DNA of 64,000 nucleotides from Maea johnstoni (Eukaryota; Annelida; Polychaeta; Spionida; Magelonidae): positions 27,846,113 to 27,910,112 of the forward strand of contig OZ012698.1 in the NCBI GenBank assembly GCA_963942565.1, read 5' to 3'. Of this stretch, positions 1 to 10,209 are shown piece after piece. Position numbers and translations under genes: made by a program. Numbering within the stretch: position 1 is the first letter of the stretch; each line of letters starts with the position of its first letter. The notes under the pieces are model-generated. The model saw nothing but the letters and a program-made list of their open reading frames with translations, was not told the DNA's origin and ran no database searches.

Positions 1-74
<74 letters not shown>

Positions 75-95
75 CTACTACTTCTACTGCTGCTT

Positions 96-167
<72 letters not shown>

Positions 168-173
168 TTATGA
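1..173. repeat. (CTA)n trinucleotide microsatellite
   Basis: An almost pure CTA repeat, interrupted around 72-105 by CTTCTACTGCTGCTTCTA. It touches the window edge, so its full length is unknown. It lies in the intron upstream of the first visible FERM exon. The long valine or serine reading frames across it are repeat artefacts. Confidence 0.95.
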
Positions 174-241
174 TTTTTATCGTCATTATTATTATTTTTT
201 GTTTTTCGAATAATATTATATTTAGATTTCTTTTGTTCATA

Positions 242-698
242 TGTTTCCACAAAAGCTGTCCCTGGAGGATAACTAGATCTGAATAAGACATAGTTTATAA
301 ACGTATTGTTTGTTTGTTTGTATGTTTCAACAAAAGAGCTCCCGTAGGATTATTACCGTAGGAAGACATTGTTTATAAATGAATTGTTTGTTTGTTTGTA
401 TGTTTCAACAAAAGAGCTCCAAGTAGGATTATTACTGTAGGAAGACATTGTTTATATATGAATTGTTTGTTTGTTTGTATGTTTCAACAAAAGAGCTCCA
501 AGTAGGATTATTACTGTAGGAAGACATTGTTTATATATGAATTGTTTGTATGTTTCAACAAAAGAGCTCCCGTAGGATTATTACCGTAGGAAGACATTGT
601 TTATATATGAATTGTTTGTATGTTTCAACAAAAGAGCTCCCGTAGGATTATTACCGTAGGAAGACATTGTTTATATATGAATTGTTTGTTTGTTTCAG
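242..698 (+). repeat. Tandem array with splice-acceptor-like units
   Basis: Six tandem units of 70-81 bp start at 242, 323, 401, 480, 551 and 621. The series runs straight into the acceptor of exon 1, where the seventh match starts at 691. Each unit starts TGTTTCAACAAAAG (the first has TTCCAC). The true boundary reads TGTTTCAG|CAAAAGG, so the units look like decayed copies of the acceptor and first exon bases, with the AG changed to AA. Later unit bases (GGATTATTACCGTAGGAAGA) also resemble the exon start. The first unit is the most diverged and the last two are nearly identical, which suggests recent unequal exchange at the exon edge. Confidence 0.85.
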
Positions 699-803
699 CA
701 AAAGGCGCTGGGCGGGTTACTATGGGAGGATGTGGTGATCAAGCTTCAGCTGCTGGAGGCCGACTATTTCGACCTGGAGTACACAGACGTGCAGGGAATG
801 GAT
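699..803 (+). CDS. FARP1/2: FARP-like protein, exon in FERM F1 lobe (first exon in window)
   Basis: This exon encodes 35 residues of the FERM F1 (ubiquitin-like) lobe, numbered 1-35 of the partial protein. It reads QKALGGLLWEDVV, then LLEADYFDLEY. The latter matches the L(V/L)E(G/A)DYFGLE(Y/F) motif of FARP1, FARP2 and other band 4.1 FERM domains. The acceptor is TTTGTTTCAG and the donor is GAT|GTAAGT; both phases are 0. The FERM domain is membrane-proximal and binds phosphoinositides and receptor tails. Earlier F1 codons and the initiator ATG lie upstream of the window. The tandem array just before it repeats this exon's acceptor. Confidence 0.93.
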
Positions 804-1256
804 GTAAGTACTTGGTAACCCTTATAATGCTGGTGGCTAATTTGGCTAATACAAGATGATGTGAAAAACCTGAACAATTACTGAAACCACCTGACTAATT
901 TTTGGATATTTCTCTAACAAAAGCATAATTTGAAAAAAATATATTAAGGAGAAATGTTTATCATAACTCAACTTAAACCCTCAATCAAATATTTTATGAG
1001 GTCACCTTTCGTTTTTAAGTTATTTTCAAAAGTATCAAAGTACCAGGTCCAAATGTCTAACCATAAAGGAAAAACCTCATTTGTTTTAAAGACAACAAAG
1101 AAAAGTGACAATTTTAGCAAGAATCATATTGTAATTGAATTTGTTAAAGGGGAAATCCTCAAACCTATCAAATCCCCTCTGCACCCAGGTTGAATAGTTG
1201 TGTTGCTAATACATGTGATTATTATCATTTCTTCATTCCTGTTCTTTTTATTACAG
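804..1256 (+). other. Intron after exon 1
   Basis: This 453-nt intron runs from GTAAGT to TTATTACAG. From about 815 to 895 it holds the end of a family-B MITE (TAACCCTTATAATGCTGG onwards). This joins a rearranged family-A MITE to about 1060, with the family's GGAGAAATGTTTATC core at 950-964. The remainder shows nothing recognisable. Confidence 0.85.
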
Positions 1257-1378
1257 TGCTGGTTGGATCATGAAAAGCTAGTACTGAAGCAGATAGTCAG
1301 CCCCAATGAAGTCACATTTCGTTTTTCGGTCAAATTCTATACACCAGACCCTGGCCTTCTGGAAGAAGAATACACTAG
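1257..1378 (+). CDS. FARP1/2: FARP-like protein, end of FERM F1 lobe
   Basis: The exon encodes residues 36-75 and two bases of Arg76. It starts CWLDHEKLVLKQI, matching the WLDLLKPIVKQI segment of human FARP1 as I recall it, and continues FRFSVKFYTPDPGLLEEE. That is the standard end of F1 and the linker into F2 in band 4.1 proteins (V(K/R)FYPPDP.QL.EE.TRY). Acceptor TTATTACAG, donor TACACTAG|GTAGGT, entry phase 0 and exit phase 2. A MITE of family A begins 30 bp downstream of the donor. Confidence 0.95.
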
Positions 1379-2327
1379 GTAGGTTATTGAGGTCAATGTG
1401 TGTTCCCTTAACCAATTTACACACAGAGAAGCCAAAACAGGCCTGACAATTGTGGAAATATTTTAATTATGTAAGCATTTATTGGAAATCATTTGGAGGA
1501 GAAATGTTTATCAGAAGACACGCAACAACCCTGGTTCAAATGTTTTGCAAACTTTCGCTTAATTCCCAAGTTATATTCGAAAGTATAAAGAGCAGCAGAA
1601 ATTAATTTGTAAAGGAACTCTGAGTGTGAATGGGTTAACGTATAATTGTATTTTGATTTCAACAGAAATAGGTTTGAATAATATTATGTCCATGCCTTTA
1701 GTGTATTGTAGCATGACATAACTTTGAGTTTTAGAGATGATTATAGCAAGGAGTCTTTTGTGAAATGTCGGATTTCGATGGGCCAGAATTTGGTGGTATT
1801 TTAATGCTATGGATAAGCAATATTTATACTTGGAGATTTCAGATATTGGAAAGCTGTCAGTTCCTTAGCATTATGAAGCAGCTTATCCTTGTCATCAATT
1901 TCGACACATTTTTGACTACAGTATTTTATTTATTGGGTGCCCAGATTAATCAAGATCCCAGTATTGCTACGGTACCCCTAGGTTGCAGTGTCTTTTTGTT
2001 GGTACATGTACTCTATAAAGTGTTGATGTTGCGGCAGTTGAATTAATGCACACTTTGCGCACCTTTGAGTCTGCCTTTATTAAACAGCGCACCATTATTT
2101 AGACATCTGATACAAATGCTATTATCGTACAACAAGTTGACATGATGCCTTTTCATTCTACACCCATACACAAAATTAAGCTGCACATCAGTGGCAGAAT
2201 AAATATGGTATACAGTAAGTATGTTACCAGAAAAACATTTATTGCAATAAAACATGCAGTGACATTGCTGCAAAGATATTTCAGTATTTCACTATATGAC
2301 ACTGGCGCCCTCTTTATTTGATTGCAG
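1379..2327 (+). other. Intron after exon 2
   Basis: This 949-nt intron contains one family-A MITE at 1412-1634. The rest (1640-2327) is AT-rich unique sequence. A 93-codon open frame at 1765-2046 has no recognisable similarity and lies wholly within the intron, so I do not call it. Confidence 0.85.
1412..1634. mobile_element. TTAA-flanked palindromic MITE, family A
   Basis: TTAA at 1408-1411 and 1635-1638 flank a 223-bp element with CC...GGG ends and the family core (GGAGAAATGTTTATCAGAA, then TTCAAATGTTTTGCAAACTT). TTAA duplications with CCC/GGG termini are typical of piggyBac-related elements; that assignment is inference. It has no coding capacity. Confidence 0.7.
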
Positions 2328-2425
2328 GTACTTATTCGCATTACAAGTAAAGCGTGACTTAATGATGGGTCTGATGCCCAGCCATGAGAACACTGCCGCT
2401 CTTCTCGCCTCCTATATCGTACAAG
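2328..2425 (+). CDS. FARP1/2: FARP-like protein, start of FERM F2 lobe
   Basis: This 98-nt exon completes Arg76 and encodes residues 77-108, starting YLFALQVKRDLMMG and ending NTAALLASYIVQ. The TRYLFALQVKxDL motif marks the first helix of the F2 (acyl-CoA-binding-protein-like) lobe and is one of the strongest FERM signatures. Acceptor TTTGATTGCAG, donor TACAAG|GTAAGT; exit phase 1 fits the next exon (GCT, Ala109). An (AAT)n microsatellite starts about 20 nt after the donor. Confidence 0.95.
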
Positions 2426-2445
2426 GTAAGTCATCCGAACTAGGG

Positions 2446-2623
2446 TTGGATAATAATAATAATAATAATGATAATACTAATAATAAATGATAATAATAAT
2501 AATAAATGATAATAATAATAATAAATGATAATAATAATAATGATAATAATAATAATAAATGATAATGATAATAATGATAATAATGATAATAATGATAATA
2601 ATAATAAAATGATAATAATAATG

Positions 2624-2666
<43 letters not shown>

Positions 2667-2703
2667 TAATAATAAAAATAATGATAATAATAATAAAAAT
2701 GAT
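2446..2703. repeat. (AAT)n/(GAT)n imperfect microsatellite
   Basis: About 258 bp of ATA/AAT triplets with scattered GAT and AAA units. The overlapping Asn/Ile-rich and Leu-rich reading frames are artefacts of the repeat. Confidence 0.95.
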
Positions 2704-2868
2704 AATAGTATTGTCATTTGATATTGCGCCCTTTCCATATAAACATGCTCAAAGGCGCATTACATTCCATTGTCAAAGGATAGATGTTGATATCCACATA
2801 GGGTTGATATATACATCTTTGAACAGAAGTGTTTACAGATGTTTTTAAGGGAAATTGGATACCCTTAA

Positions 2869-3022
2869 CCCTTCCAATGCTGAGGCTACTTTTATCCTAA
2901 GCACAGAACCACAAAGATGTTTGAAAACTATCTCAACCCTGTTGTGTTTGTATTCGTTGGATAGCTCTCGCTGAGTATTCTCAGATGGGTACCCATTTGC
3001 CAGGGTTTTTTCATTCATGGAA
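2869..3022 (+). mobile_element. MITE family B, truncated copy
   Basis: TTAA at 2865-2868 is followed by CCCTTCCAATGCTGAGGCTA, the family-B 5' end, then AAACTATCTCAACCCTGT and TACCCATTTGCCAGGG. The copy decays after about 3022 and lacks the usual ...AGGGTTAA end. It is a non-coding, non-autonomous element. Confidence 0.75.
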
Positions 3023-3336
3023 GAATTGTCCATGATCCTAAATACGGCTATTCACCACAAAATTTATAAGGTAATAATGCAATAAAGAACCATAAAGTAT
3101 AAGGAGAAGAATAGAAGTATAAGGGTTTATTATTTTTTGAAGCTCTTAAGTATTGACCTACATTGACCTTTTATCTGAACCCAAAATATTCTTTTGATGA
3201 AAAAATGGTTATAAAAATTATCAGAAATTTTCATTGACCTTATTCTTAACATAACATTTAGAAAAAAGAATTTGAGAATTTGTTTTGAATGTGTACTCTA
3301 CATTTTCCTTGTGCTTATCTATTGTTGTTTTTTCAG

Positions 3337-3460
3337 CTGAGACGGGTGACTTTCTAGAGGATGAGTACACGGATCACACATACCTGTCTAGTTTCAAGTT
3401 TGTACCTCACCAATCGGACGAGCTAGAAATGAAGGTCATGGATCACCATAGGAGGCATAT
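3337..3460 (+). CDS. FARP1/2: FARP-like protein, FERM F2 lobe
   Basis: This 124-nt exon completes Ala109, encodes residues 110-149 and supplies two bases of Ile150. It reads ETGDFLEDEY, then YLSSFKFVPHQSDELE. FERM F2 domains keep the pattern (A/S)E.GD(Y/F)......(L)...K..P.Q...LE, and human FARP1 has EIGDFDE and YIPQQDALEDKI at this place. Acceptor TTTTTTCAG, donor CATAT|GTAAGT. Entry phase 1 and exit phase 2 agree with both neighbours. Confidence 0.94.
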
Positions 3461-4027
3461 GTAAGTACAGCAACTTTTTACCCTTGTATAGGGAAAGGTA
3501 CCCATACTTGCTACAATACCAAATACAGATAGAGAATTGAAAATAGTACCGCATCGAAAAAGTAAATTGATACACCACCTTTTTACCCTTATATAGAGAA
3601 AGGTACTGGTGCTCGCTACAGTACCAAATACCGTGAGCAAATGGGGGAGAAGTACCATATTGAAAGAGGTCCATATTGTATTGTATCATTTGAGATTAAG
3701 AATTGACTTAATTGCTATCTGGAAGTGTGCGCATGAAGGCAGTTCGCTAATTATAAGCGAACTTGGTATTTATGTGGTCTGTATCAGAGCCCAGAGTCGA
3801 TGCTGAGCTTGGAGGCTCCTTATCTAATAGTAATTATGTGTTTGTTATTCATGGATAAATAAGTTATATTCGGTTGAGGTACGAATTAGAATATAACTTG
3901 GTATATATGTGTCTGTATCATAGGCCAGAGTCGCATTCCTTGGGAATATTTTGAGATGTACATGGTATATTTGGAGTATTTTAGAGGTCAATATGAGATA
4001 TGTATGGTATTTTCTTGTCCGTTTCAG
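3461..4027 (+). other. Intron after exon 4
   Basis: This 567-nt intron contains a short inexact duplication: ACTTTTTACCCTTGTATAGG near 3473 recurs at about 3580, each followed by GGTAC and a GCTACA.TACCAAATAC stretch. Nothing else is recognised. Confidence 0.8.
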
Positions 4028-4115
4028 AGGTCAGAGTCCAGCTGATGCAGATTTTAATCTTCTGGACACGGCTCGTAAGGTAGAGATGTACGGCGTACGG
4101 ATGCATTTATCCAAG
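4028..4115 (+). CDS. FARP1/2: FARP-like protein, end of FERM F2 lobe
   Basis: This 88-nt exon completes Ile150 and encodes residues 151-179: GQSPADADFNLLDTA, then RKVEMYGVRMH. It matches FARP1 ([26 protein letters not shown]) and the general FERM signature (M)T..EAE...L..A..L.MYGV..H. Acceptor GTCCGTTTCAG, donor TCCAAG|GTAACA; exit phase 0. The weaker donor (GTAACA) is the only one among the FERM exons that departs clearly from GTAAGN/GTAGGT. Confidence 0.94.
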
Positions 4116-4577
4116 GTAACATAACTCTTAGAAACTATCATATAACGATATGTCATTTATGTAAATGGTATCCGTTCAACATTATTTAAGTCTTACAACA
4201 CTAAAAGAAATCTCAGTTTAATTTTTCTGAAACATTGCATGAGTAAAGAACATAGCACAATAACCTTCAAAACAACTTTAATTCATGAGGTCATCGACTT
4301 TTTTTATTTTCACTAATTTTAGAAAAAATAATGCTATCTATTTCACAAAAATCTCATTCTCCAATGTTCAATATTGGTTTCTTTCTTTGCTAAAGTTATC
4401 CCTTCAGAGATACTGATACTGTTTGCAATTCTGTTCTGCTATGTTTAAATTATTTTCCAACAATGGTTGCTTGACCACTAAGACATCTATCCAACAATGG
4501 CTAAATATTGTCGCCCTGCACTGTTGTAGTCCACCTATTGCTTTCCCCCTAATTTTCTCCCCTTTTTTTCTCTCCAG
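4116..4577 (+). other. Intron after exon 5
   Basis: A 462-nt AT-rich intron ending in a long pyrimidine tract (CCTTTTTTTCTCTCCAG). The stretch around 4240-4400 (AATTCATGAGGTCATCGAC, TCTCATTCTCCAATGTTCAA) weakly recalls the family-A MITE core, but no TTAA-bounded element can be delimited. Confidence 0.75.
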
Positions 4578-4733
4578 GACCATGAGGGCGTACCCCTCAA
4601 TCTAGCAGTTGCTCACATGGGCGTATTAGTTTTCCAAAATTGTACAAAAATCAACACCTTCTCGTGGGCAAAAATACGCAAGCTCAGCTTCAAGCGGAAA
4701 AAGTTCTTAATTAAATTGCATCCGGAGAGTTAT
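4578..4733 (+). CDS. FARP1/2: FARP-like protein, FERM F3 lobe (PH/PTB-like), first part
   Basis: This 156-nt exon encodes residues 180-231. It starts [19 protein letters not shown] and contains [19 protein letters not shown] and LIKLHPESY. This is the core of the F3 lobe: the (G)(I/V)LVF.....I..F.W..I.K(L/I)SFK(R/K)K.F.IKL signature common to FERM proteins and nearly identical to FARP1. The Lys/Arg-rich strand is where FERM domains commonly bind phosphoinositides. Phases are 0 at both ends, so the 42-nt cassette downstream can be included or skipped without changing frame. Donor GTAAGT is perfect. Confidence 0.96.
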
Positions 4734-6860
4734 GTAAGTATGAATTTATCTGCTTTTCACTAATACTTCTTACACATTTTGATTTTGTAGTTACAGGTTT
4801 TTTGTTGGTTATGGATTCAATTTTTTTTTATTTTATTTGAAGCAATTAATGGCTCTAATTTAAGATGTAGCACATTTTTGTCACTTTATGTTTTTCTATT
4901 AAGAGACATTTTATGTTGGTTGTAGTCATTTCATGTTTTGTTCCCTAGTTTGTTGATTTATGTATAACTGTTTCGTTTGTAATTTCTGTTCTTGACGAAC
5001 TGAAAAAGTCTTCAATAGTAAACTTAATTTTTTTTGTTTACCGCTTTCACCAATTACCCAGAGAGATCTCAGGGGCGTAAAAAGCACTATAGAGAAAGTA
5101 TTTGATGAATATTGGAGATTCGGCATTTTCTTTTTTACATGAGAATTAGACATGCCAGACTCTAAAAAGATAAATAGTTAAATACATTGATGTTCACAGT
5201 GGTAAAAATTTCACATTGTGATTGATTGAGAAAAAGGTGTTTGTCATTAGGTGTTATAGTCATCTACTGCATTGGAAGAATGCTGAGATCATCTATAGTT
5301 ATCCCACTAGGAATAACAAAACATTGAATTTGTTGAGAGTAGAACAGTTTTTTTTAGCTATTAAACATTTCACATTTGTACTATTTCAAAGGCTAAATTA
5401 TGACAAAACTGGGGGAAAGCCGAAATTAATTTAAGGTTGTATCGGTTCAAAAACACTATATTTTTAGACATTTTTAGCATCGGCGAATTTTGACATTAAT
5501 GCAATAGGTTCTGTTTAGCAGAAAAGCAGGAAAATATTTCTTCTTTTTGCATGATATTTGTTACAATTGATTTTGCATCAAGAACTCACCGTGTAGCATT
5601 TTCCTCAATGCACTTTATGAAAGAGTGCACTCGTCACATATTTACATCTTGTTATCATATTGTTGTGCACGCAATCTCACTACAATTAATACATCACCAG
5701 ATTGCCTTTCTAACCGTGGGTCAATATTTTCTATAAAATCTGATTAGTTTTGTTTATAAACGATTTATGCTCTTAAGCGTTATGATGGCCAGACTACTTT
5801 TGGGACATGACAATGAGTTATGGCTTATTCCAAAAGTATTATATTGAAGAATATTTCCCAGAAAATGAAATAACTAGAGTTGAATTATTTCCAAAAGCTT
5901 ACTTCACTTATCTATTGACATTTTATTGCAAGCGTTGGGTACAAATTGACAAAAGCTTTGGACTAATGCAATGTAGAGATCTATTATCTGAGAGATTCTT
6001 AAATTCTCTATATCATGATATTATTAAACTTCATGGGAGGCCCAAAGAGGATATTTCTTTTAAAAACATGAATTTTAGCCTGGAACCGAATAAATAAATT
6101 AGTTAAATGAATAATGAAAGAAAATAGATAAAGAAGATTTGACTGCAGTTATCTAACCTTCTTCAGTCTGTAATCTGACCACTCCCTTTTTTGGGATACT
6201 AGGTAGCACATATCAGGTCCATTCTACTAAGACACATCGAAAAATATAACAGTGTAGTTAGAAATCATTTTGGCTCATTTTCAATATCTATAGAATAAAT
6301 ATTGATGGCTAGGCTTCAGCTTTTCCTAGGATAAGAACGGCTTAATCTAATTCTAACATTCTTAAGATCAGTTATTATTGTGAAATCATGAAATCTTAAT
6401 TGGCTTTTGCCTTTGGAGCATTGCAGGAAATAATCTGTTAGTTTACTTTTTGATAAAGTAATAATGAGTTCTTACTTCTTGTAAATTTTGAAAAACAAAA
6501 TCACTTTTAGTGGAAAAAAATGGAATAAAATATTTTCTTAGTTTCTTTAACTTGGCATGCTTCATGGAGTCATTCTATTATAATTGTATTTGGATGTTGC
6601 TGTTTCCAGTATGAAACAATCTCATATCATAACAGAAATACTCAATAGCTTTACCTTTGGTATTCAATTTGTATGTAGAAATCAGTTTTTAATTGCATTG
6701 AAGCTGACTAAAATGTTATATTAGAATTAAATGTAGAATGCCTTTGTGCAGAATAATACTAGTTTTAAGGAGGCTTACAACTCATACATACATACTATGT
6801 TATAGGGAGCATCTTTATTGTGCCTGGTTGCATAAACACCTTTGAATAAGGATGTCTTAA

Positions 6861-7075
6861 GCCATTGACACTCAGGATTTTCTCTGTGTTGTTTCTCGTA
6901 CTTTTGAAAACAACTTGGGAATAAAGCGAATGTTCATAAAATATTTGGAGGAGGGCTTTACCCATATATCTCTTTCAAATGTTCTCCAGAAAATGTTTTT
7001 ATAAGTAAATTATTTCAGGCCTGTTTTGGCAGCTCTGAAATTATAGAACTTTTTAGAGATTTCTCTGTGTATTTT
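6861..7075. mobile_element. TTAA-flanked palindromic MITE, family A (diverged)
   Basis: TTAA (6857-6860) precedes GCCATTGACACTCAGG. The family core follows (AACTTGGGAATAAAGCGAA, AAAATATTTGGAGGAG, TTCAAATGTTCTCCAG) and then CAGGCCTGTTTTGGCAGCTC near 7017. It closely resembles the intact copy at 57989-58210. The 3' boundary is approximate. Confidence 0.65.
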
Positions 7076-7884
7076 CACTGCATTATGACAACTTCTAAGT
7101 ACTTAGTAGTCATTCTCTTATTTCATCAGAACTTTGTGGCTCTAGATTATACCTTACTAAACAAACCTTCAGGCTTTTATGCAACAAGGTACATAAGACC
7201 AGCACAGGTATAGGCATTGCATTTAAACTATTGATGAATTCTATGATCATTGGTATTTAATAATATATTCATAAGTTGATATCATATTAGGTCTATAGTT
7301 ACTACCGTAGGAATATTTGAAATTTCATTCTATGTTAACTGATTATCTATATTATTCATGTTACGATGTAAAGCTATCATAAGAATTTCAGTCATGTTTG
7401 AAATATTATTGGGCTTCATGAGAAAATAGATGCTCTACTGTCTTACATCCTTGTTCACCAGTTAACACGTAACCATGACAACACCCATCCCATCATCATT
7501 GTTAAGTCATTGTTGCCCTACTGTTGCCATAACAACTAGTAATGTTTCTATTAAATATTAATATTCTGCTTTTGCCATTAACTGTCCAACCAGCCTAAAA
7601 TAGTTGAATTTAGGATTTTGATCTGAAGTTGAAAAAAACTTTTTGTCCCTGTTAGCCCAGGAGATATTTTCATGTTTCCTATATGCTCTGGAGATGGAAG
7701 GTTGAGATATTGGACTTTTTTATCCCGTAAAAAGATTTTTTTGGGATGTTTTATTCCATTTACCACTTGCAGCATGGTAGTTGAAATATTATTTGTACAA
7801 GGCCTATTTTTTAAAACCAATGAAAAATAAGTGATTGGAAACAAATTGACGTCGAGCCTAGTGATGTCATGAAACAATGAATCT

Positions 7885-8070
7885 ATTTTGGGACTTGCTA
7901 AAAGTGGCCTCGAATGGGCCATTGTGATATGAAAAGCAATGAAATTATTTTGAAGATTTTGCTTAATTCCATTCATTTTGAGACTTGGTAAAATTGTTCC
8001 GAATAGGCCAGTAAGAAAGAAAAATAAGTTAGATTTTATTGAGGATTTTGTTTGATTCCTCATTTATTTT
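7885..8070. repeat. Diverged tandem duplication, period about 92 bp
   Basis: ATTTTGGGACTTGCTAAAA at about 7887 recurs as ATTTTGAGACTTGGTAAAA near 7975. AAGATTTTGCTTAATTCC at 7952 recurs as AGGATTTTGTTTGATTCC at 8042. No function is evident. Confidence 0.65.
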
Positions 8071-9675
8071 GTTTACAGTTATACCCATTCACCAATTGTT
8101 GTCTCAGTGAATATCAAAAAAAAAAAACTCAGTTGAAGGGGGAGGTTTTTTTTTTATCCCTGCAAGCATATAGTCTTTATAGATACCCATTTACAGCTTA
8201 TAAATCATTGCACTTTTTGTCCAATGCAATTGTGAAATGAACAACTAAAAATTTGCGATTTGAAAGAAGAGGTGTAGTGCGCTTCCTAACATTGTTATAT
8301 CCTGATGTGTTTTCATTAGACTTCCTACATTATGGGACAGATCTTTCGTGTATGTAAGCATGAGTAATTTCTGGCACCGACAACACCGTCTGACCCCACA
8401 TCTCACCAGACCTCGCACCACATTCTACACTCTTTACTACTACACCGATTAACCCATAATCCTTCGCTGGGCTGGTCAGTACGCTGACATTATAGCCCAT
8501 CCTCACACACAATCGGCCATTTTTTAAGCAGCCAATACATTGAAACTTCCAAGAAGCTACAAAATGCCTACTTAATGTTTAATTGACTTTATATCGCTGA
8601 TACATATCAGTATTTGTAACACATATCAATGAAAATCTGGTGCAAAAAAAAAATGACGGAGAATTGTTTCGAAAGATATACAATTATGCCCCTTGGAGTA
8701 TTTTATCTCGGGTATAGCCATGACATTTGGTATTGAGCTATTGAATGAGTCAGAAATAAGATACGATTATCACTTTGAATAATTTGAGAAAATTCAAACC
8801 TTGATTAGTCAACTATTTAGAGGTATTAATTCATGAAGGCCATAAGAGTTCATGTCTCTTTATTCAATATTAAGACATGACAAATGCTCATTCATTGCTT
8901 CTGAATACATTTAGAGTTTGATAATCTGAAACATTTCATTCTCACCTGAATTGTTCGTTCGGTGAATTTTCGTCATCTTTTTGAAACTTGATTTACTGAA
9001 AAATGTCTTTTGACTGAATAATTTGTTGATAGAGTCCATGATAAGCACAAAATAACATTCTTAACCTATTTCAATAAAGAAAATTTTGACCCTGCTTTCC
9101 TAGACAGCCTCTCAAATTGACCTTATTCATAACTGGGTACTAATGGATAGATATGCATGGCTGACCTTTGACCTATAACCTGGGCATGACAAGCATGGTA
9201 CCACATTTGTTGAAGTGTGTTGGTGCTGCTCTCTATTGGTGGCTACACTCACTACCTGCTACGCTTGGACCCTCTGTATTTATCGCAATTTGTTTACCAG
9301 TACCTGCACGGTTTTTGGATTTTTTTGTAAACTCAAACACTCAAACGCCCTTGCTCTTGACCTGTTTCTCATCCAAATTTCAACCCTGTTCACTAACTTC
9401 GATGACTAAAACAATAGCCACTAACTCATCTCTGTTCGTTGAAGCCACTCTCATAGAAGAATCTTAAGAAAGAATTGTGCACACTGTTTTTGAGACTGTG
9501 TTAAGTTTAGATACCCATAAGGTCTGTAAGTATTCAGCTAACTGTAACATTCACCATCTCTAACTGATCAAACCACTAGTGTAAAGAATTTCAGTTGCGC
9601 TACCACCCCTTATTGTTTTATGATGTGTTGACCTTCCAGTGACCTTGCTATGACCTTGACCTTATTTTGCTTCAG

Positions 9676-9717
9676 ACAAGGCCTTTAGAGGAAGATTATG
9701 ACATGTGGGTTGAAGGC
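9676..9717 (+). CDS. FARP1/2: Candidate 42-nt cassette microexon in FERM F3 lobe
   Basis: A 42-nt open segment is bounded by TTATTTTGCTTCAG and a perfect donor GTAAGT. It is exactly 14 codons in phase 0 and lies in an intron whose flanking exons are also joined in phase 0. It would therefore insert TRPLEEDYDMWVEG between ...LHPESY (exon 6) and GYYKDTVEF (exon 7). That is a surface loop between F3 strands, where vertebrate FARPs have no such acidic insert in the forms I know. A TGC lies just upstream of the AG, a feature of neural SRRM4-type microexons, and TGACCTTGACCT 14 nt upstream could provide a branch point. Chance is possible but the exact phase and length fit argues against it. Confidence 0.68.
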
Positions 9718-9948
9718 GTAAGTGATTTTCCACCATCTCAGTATTGGAAATGCATCCCCAAATTTCAATTTCGCATTCTGCCATTATTTTTTTTATTCAT
9801 TTTTTTTCCGTCCTTAGGGAACCCATGTTTTTCGTCCCTTGCTCTGTTATTAGGTTTCCTAGTGCCTGGCTAGCTTGCATTTACTACTGTAGAAATAACC
9901 TAGCAAGCCCTCTTTGTCCTGAGAGGTCCATGTAGTTCTAGGGGACTT

Positions 9949-9977
9949 TGACCTTTGACCTTGAGTTTCAAGGTCAA
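9949..9977. promoter_or_regulatory. Nuclear-receptor-like DR1 plus everted TCAAGGTCA palindrome
   Basis: TGACCTTTGACCT (9949-9961) is a DR1 on the minus strand. It overlaps a perfect 10-bp inverted repeat: TTGACCTTGA (9955-9964), spacer GTT, TCAAGGTCAA (9968-9977). TCAAGGTCA is the extended half-site of ERR/SF-1 type receptors. Occupancy is unknown, and similar TGACCT runs occur elsewhere in these introns as simple repeats. Confidence 0.35.
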
Positions 9978-10046
9978 CTCACTGTGTGACCTCTTACCTG
10001 CGCTGAACTAAGTCATGTCCATCAGGTTCCATACTATGTCACCACT

Positions 10047-10209
10047 GGCAACCGTCCTTAGTGACAATGTAGTCTCCTGGCAACCTAGCATCTCCATGAC
10101 AACCACACACTCCTTCAAGCAGTTTCCCTCGTTGCTAGAGAAAACCTCCCTAGCAACCACAACTGCAGTTCTCCCTGCACAGTGTGATCCATGGCACCAC
10201 TATGGCAAC
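10047..10209. promoter_or_regulatory. Cluster of RFX-like half-sites
   Basis: GGCAAC (10047, 10079, 10204), AGCAAC (10152) and GTTGCT (10131) occur within about 165 bp, several as CTGGCAACC or CTAGCAACC. RFX factors bind GTTGCC/GGCAAC half-sites. The block could also be a decayed minisatellite. Confidence 0.3.

Larger units (their letters stand above)
2426..3336 (+). other. Intron after exon 3
   Basis: This 911-nt intron holds the (AAT)n/(GAT)n microsatellite (2446-2703), a truncated family-B MITE (about 2869-3022) and otherwise AT-rich unique sequence. It ends in a good pyrimidine tract (TTGTTGTTTTTTCAG). Confidence 0.85.
4734..9675 (+). other. Intron sequence between exon 6 and the 42-nt microexon
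   Basis: AT-rich sequence without a supported gene. It contains a family-A MITE (6861 to about 7075), a diverged tandem duplication with a period near 92 bp (7885-8070), and a DR1-like nuclear receptor motif TGACCTTTGACCT (9162-9174). An open frame of 96 codons at 5807-6097 and one of 161 codons on the minus strand at 7578-8063 have no recognisable similarity or splice support. Confidence 0.7.

Noticed and set aside
31-291. Minus-strand frame with polyvaline and polyserine
   Set aside because: It is the translation of the (CTA)n microsatellite, with no other coding signal.
242-698. CRISPR-like array appearance (regular 70-80 bp repeats)
   Set aside because: Units are contiguous tandem copies without unique spacers, in a eukaryotic intron. 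They resemble the adjacent exon boundary instead.
5807-6097. 96-codon open frame in the intron after exon 6
   Set aside because: AT-rich composition, no recognisable similarity, and no splice sites in matching phase.
7578-8063. 161-codon open frame on the minus strand
   Set aside because: It overlaps a diverged tandem duplication, and its composition follows the AT-rich background. No domain or initiation context is evident.
9168-9467. 99-codon hydrophobic open frame upstream of the microexon
   Set aside because: No flanking splice sites with phase 0 and no recognisable family. It ends more than 200 nt before the microexon.
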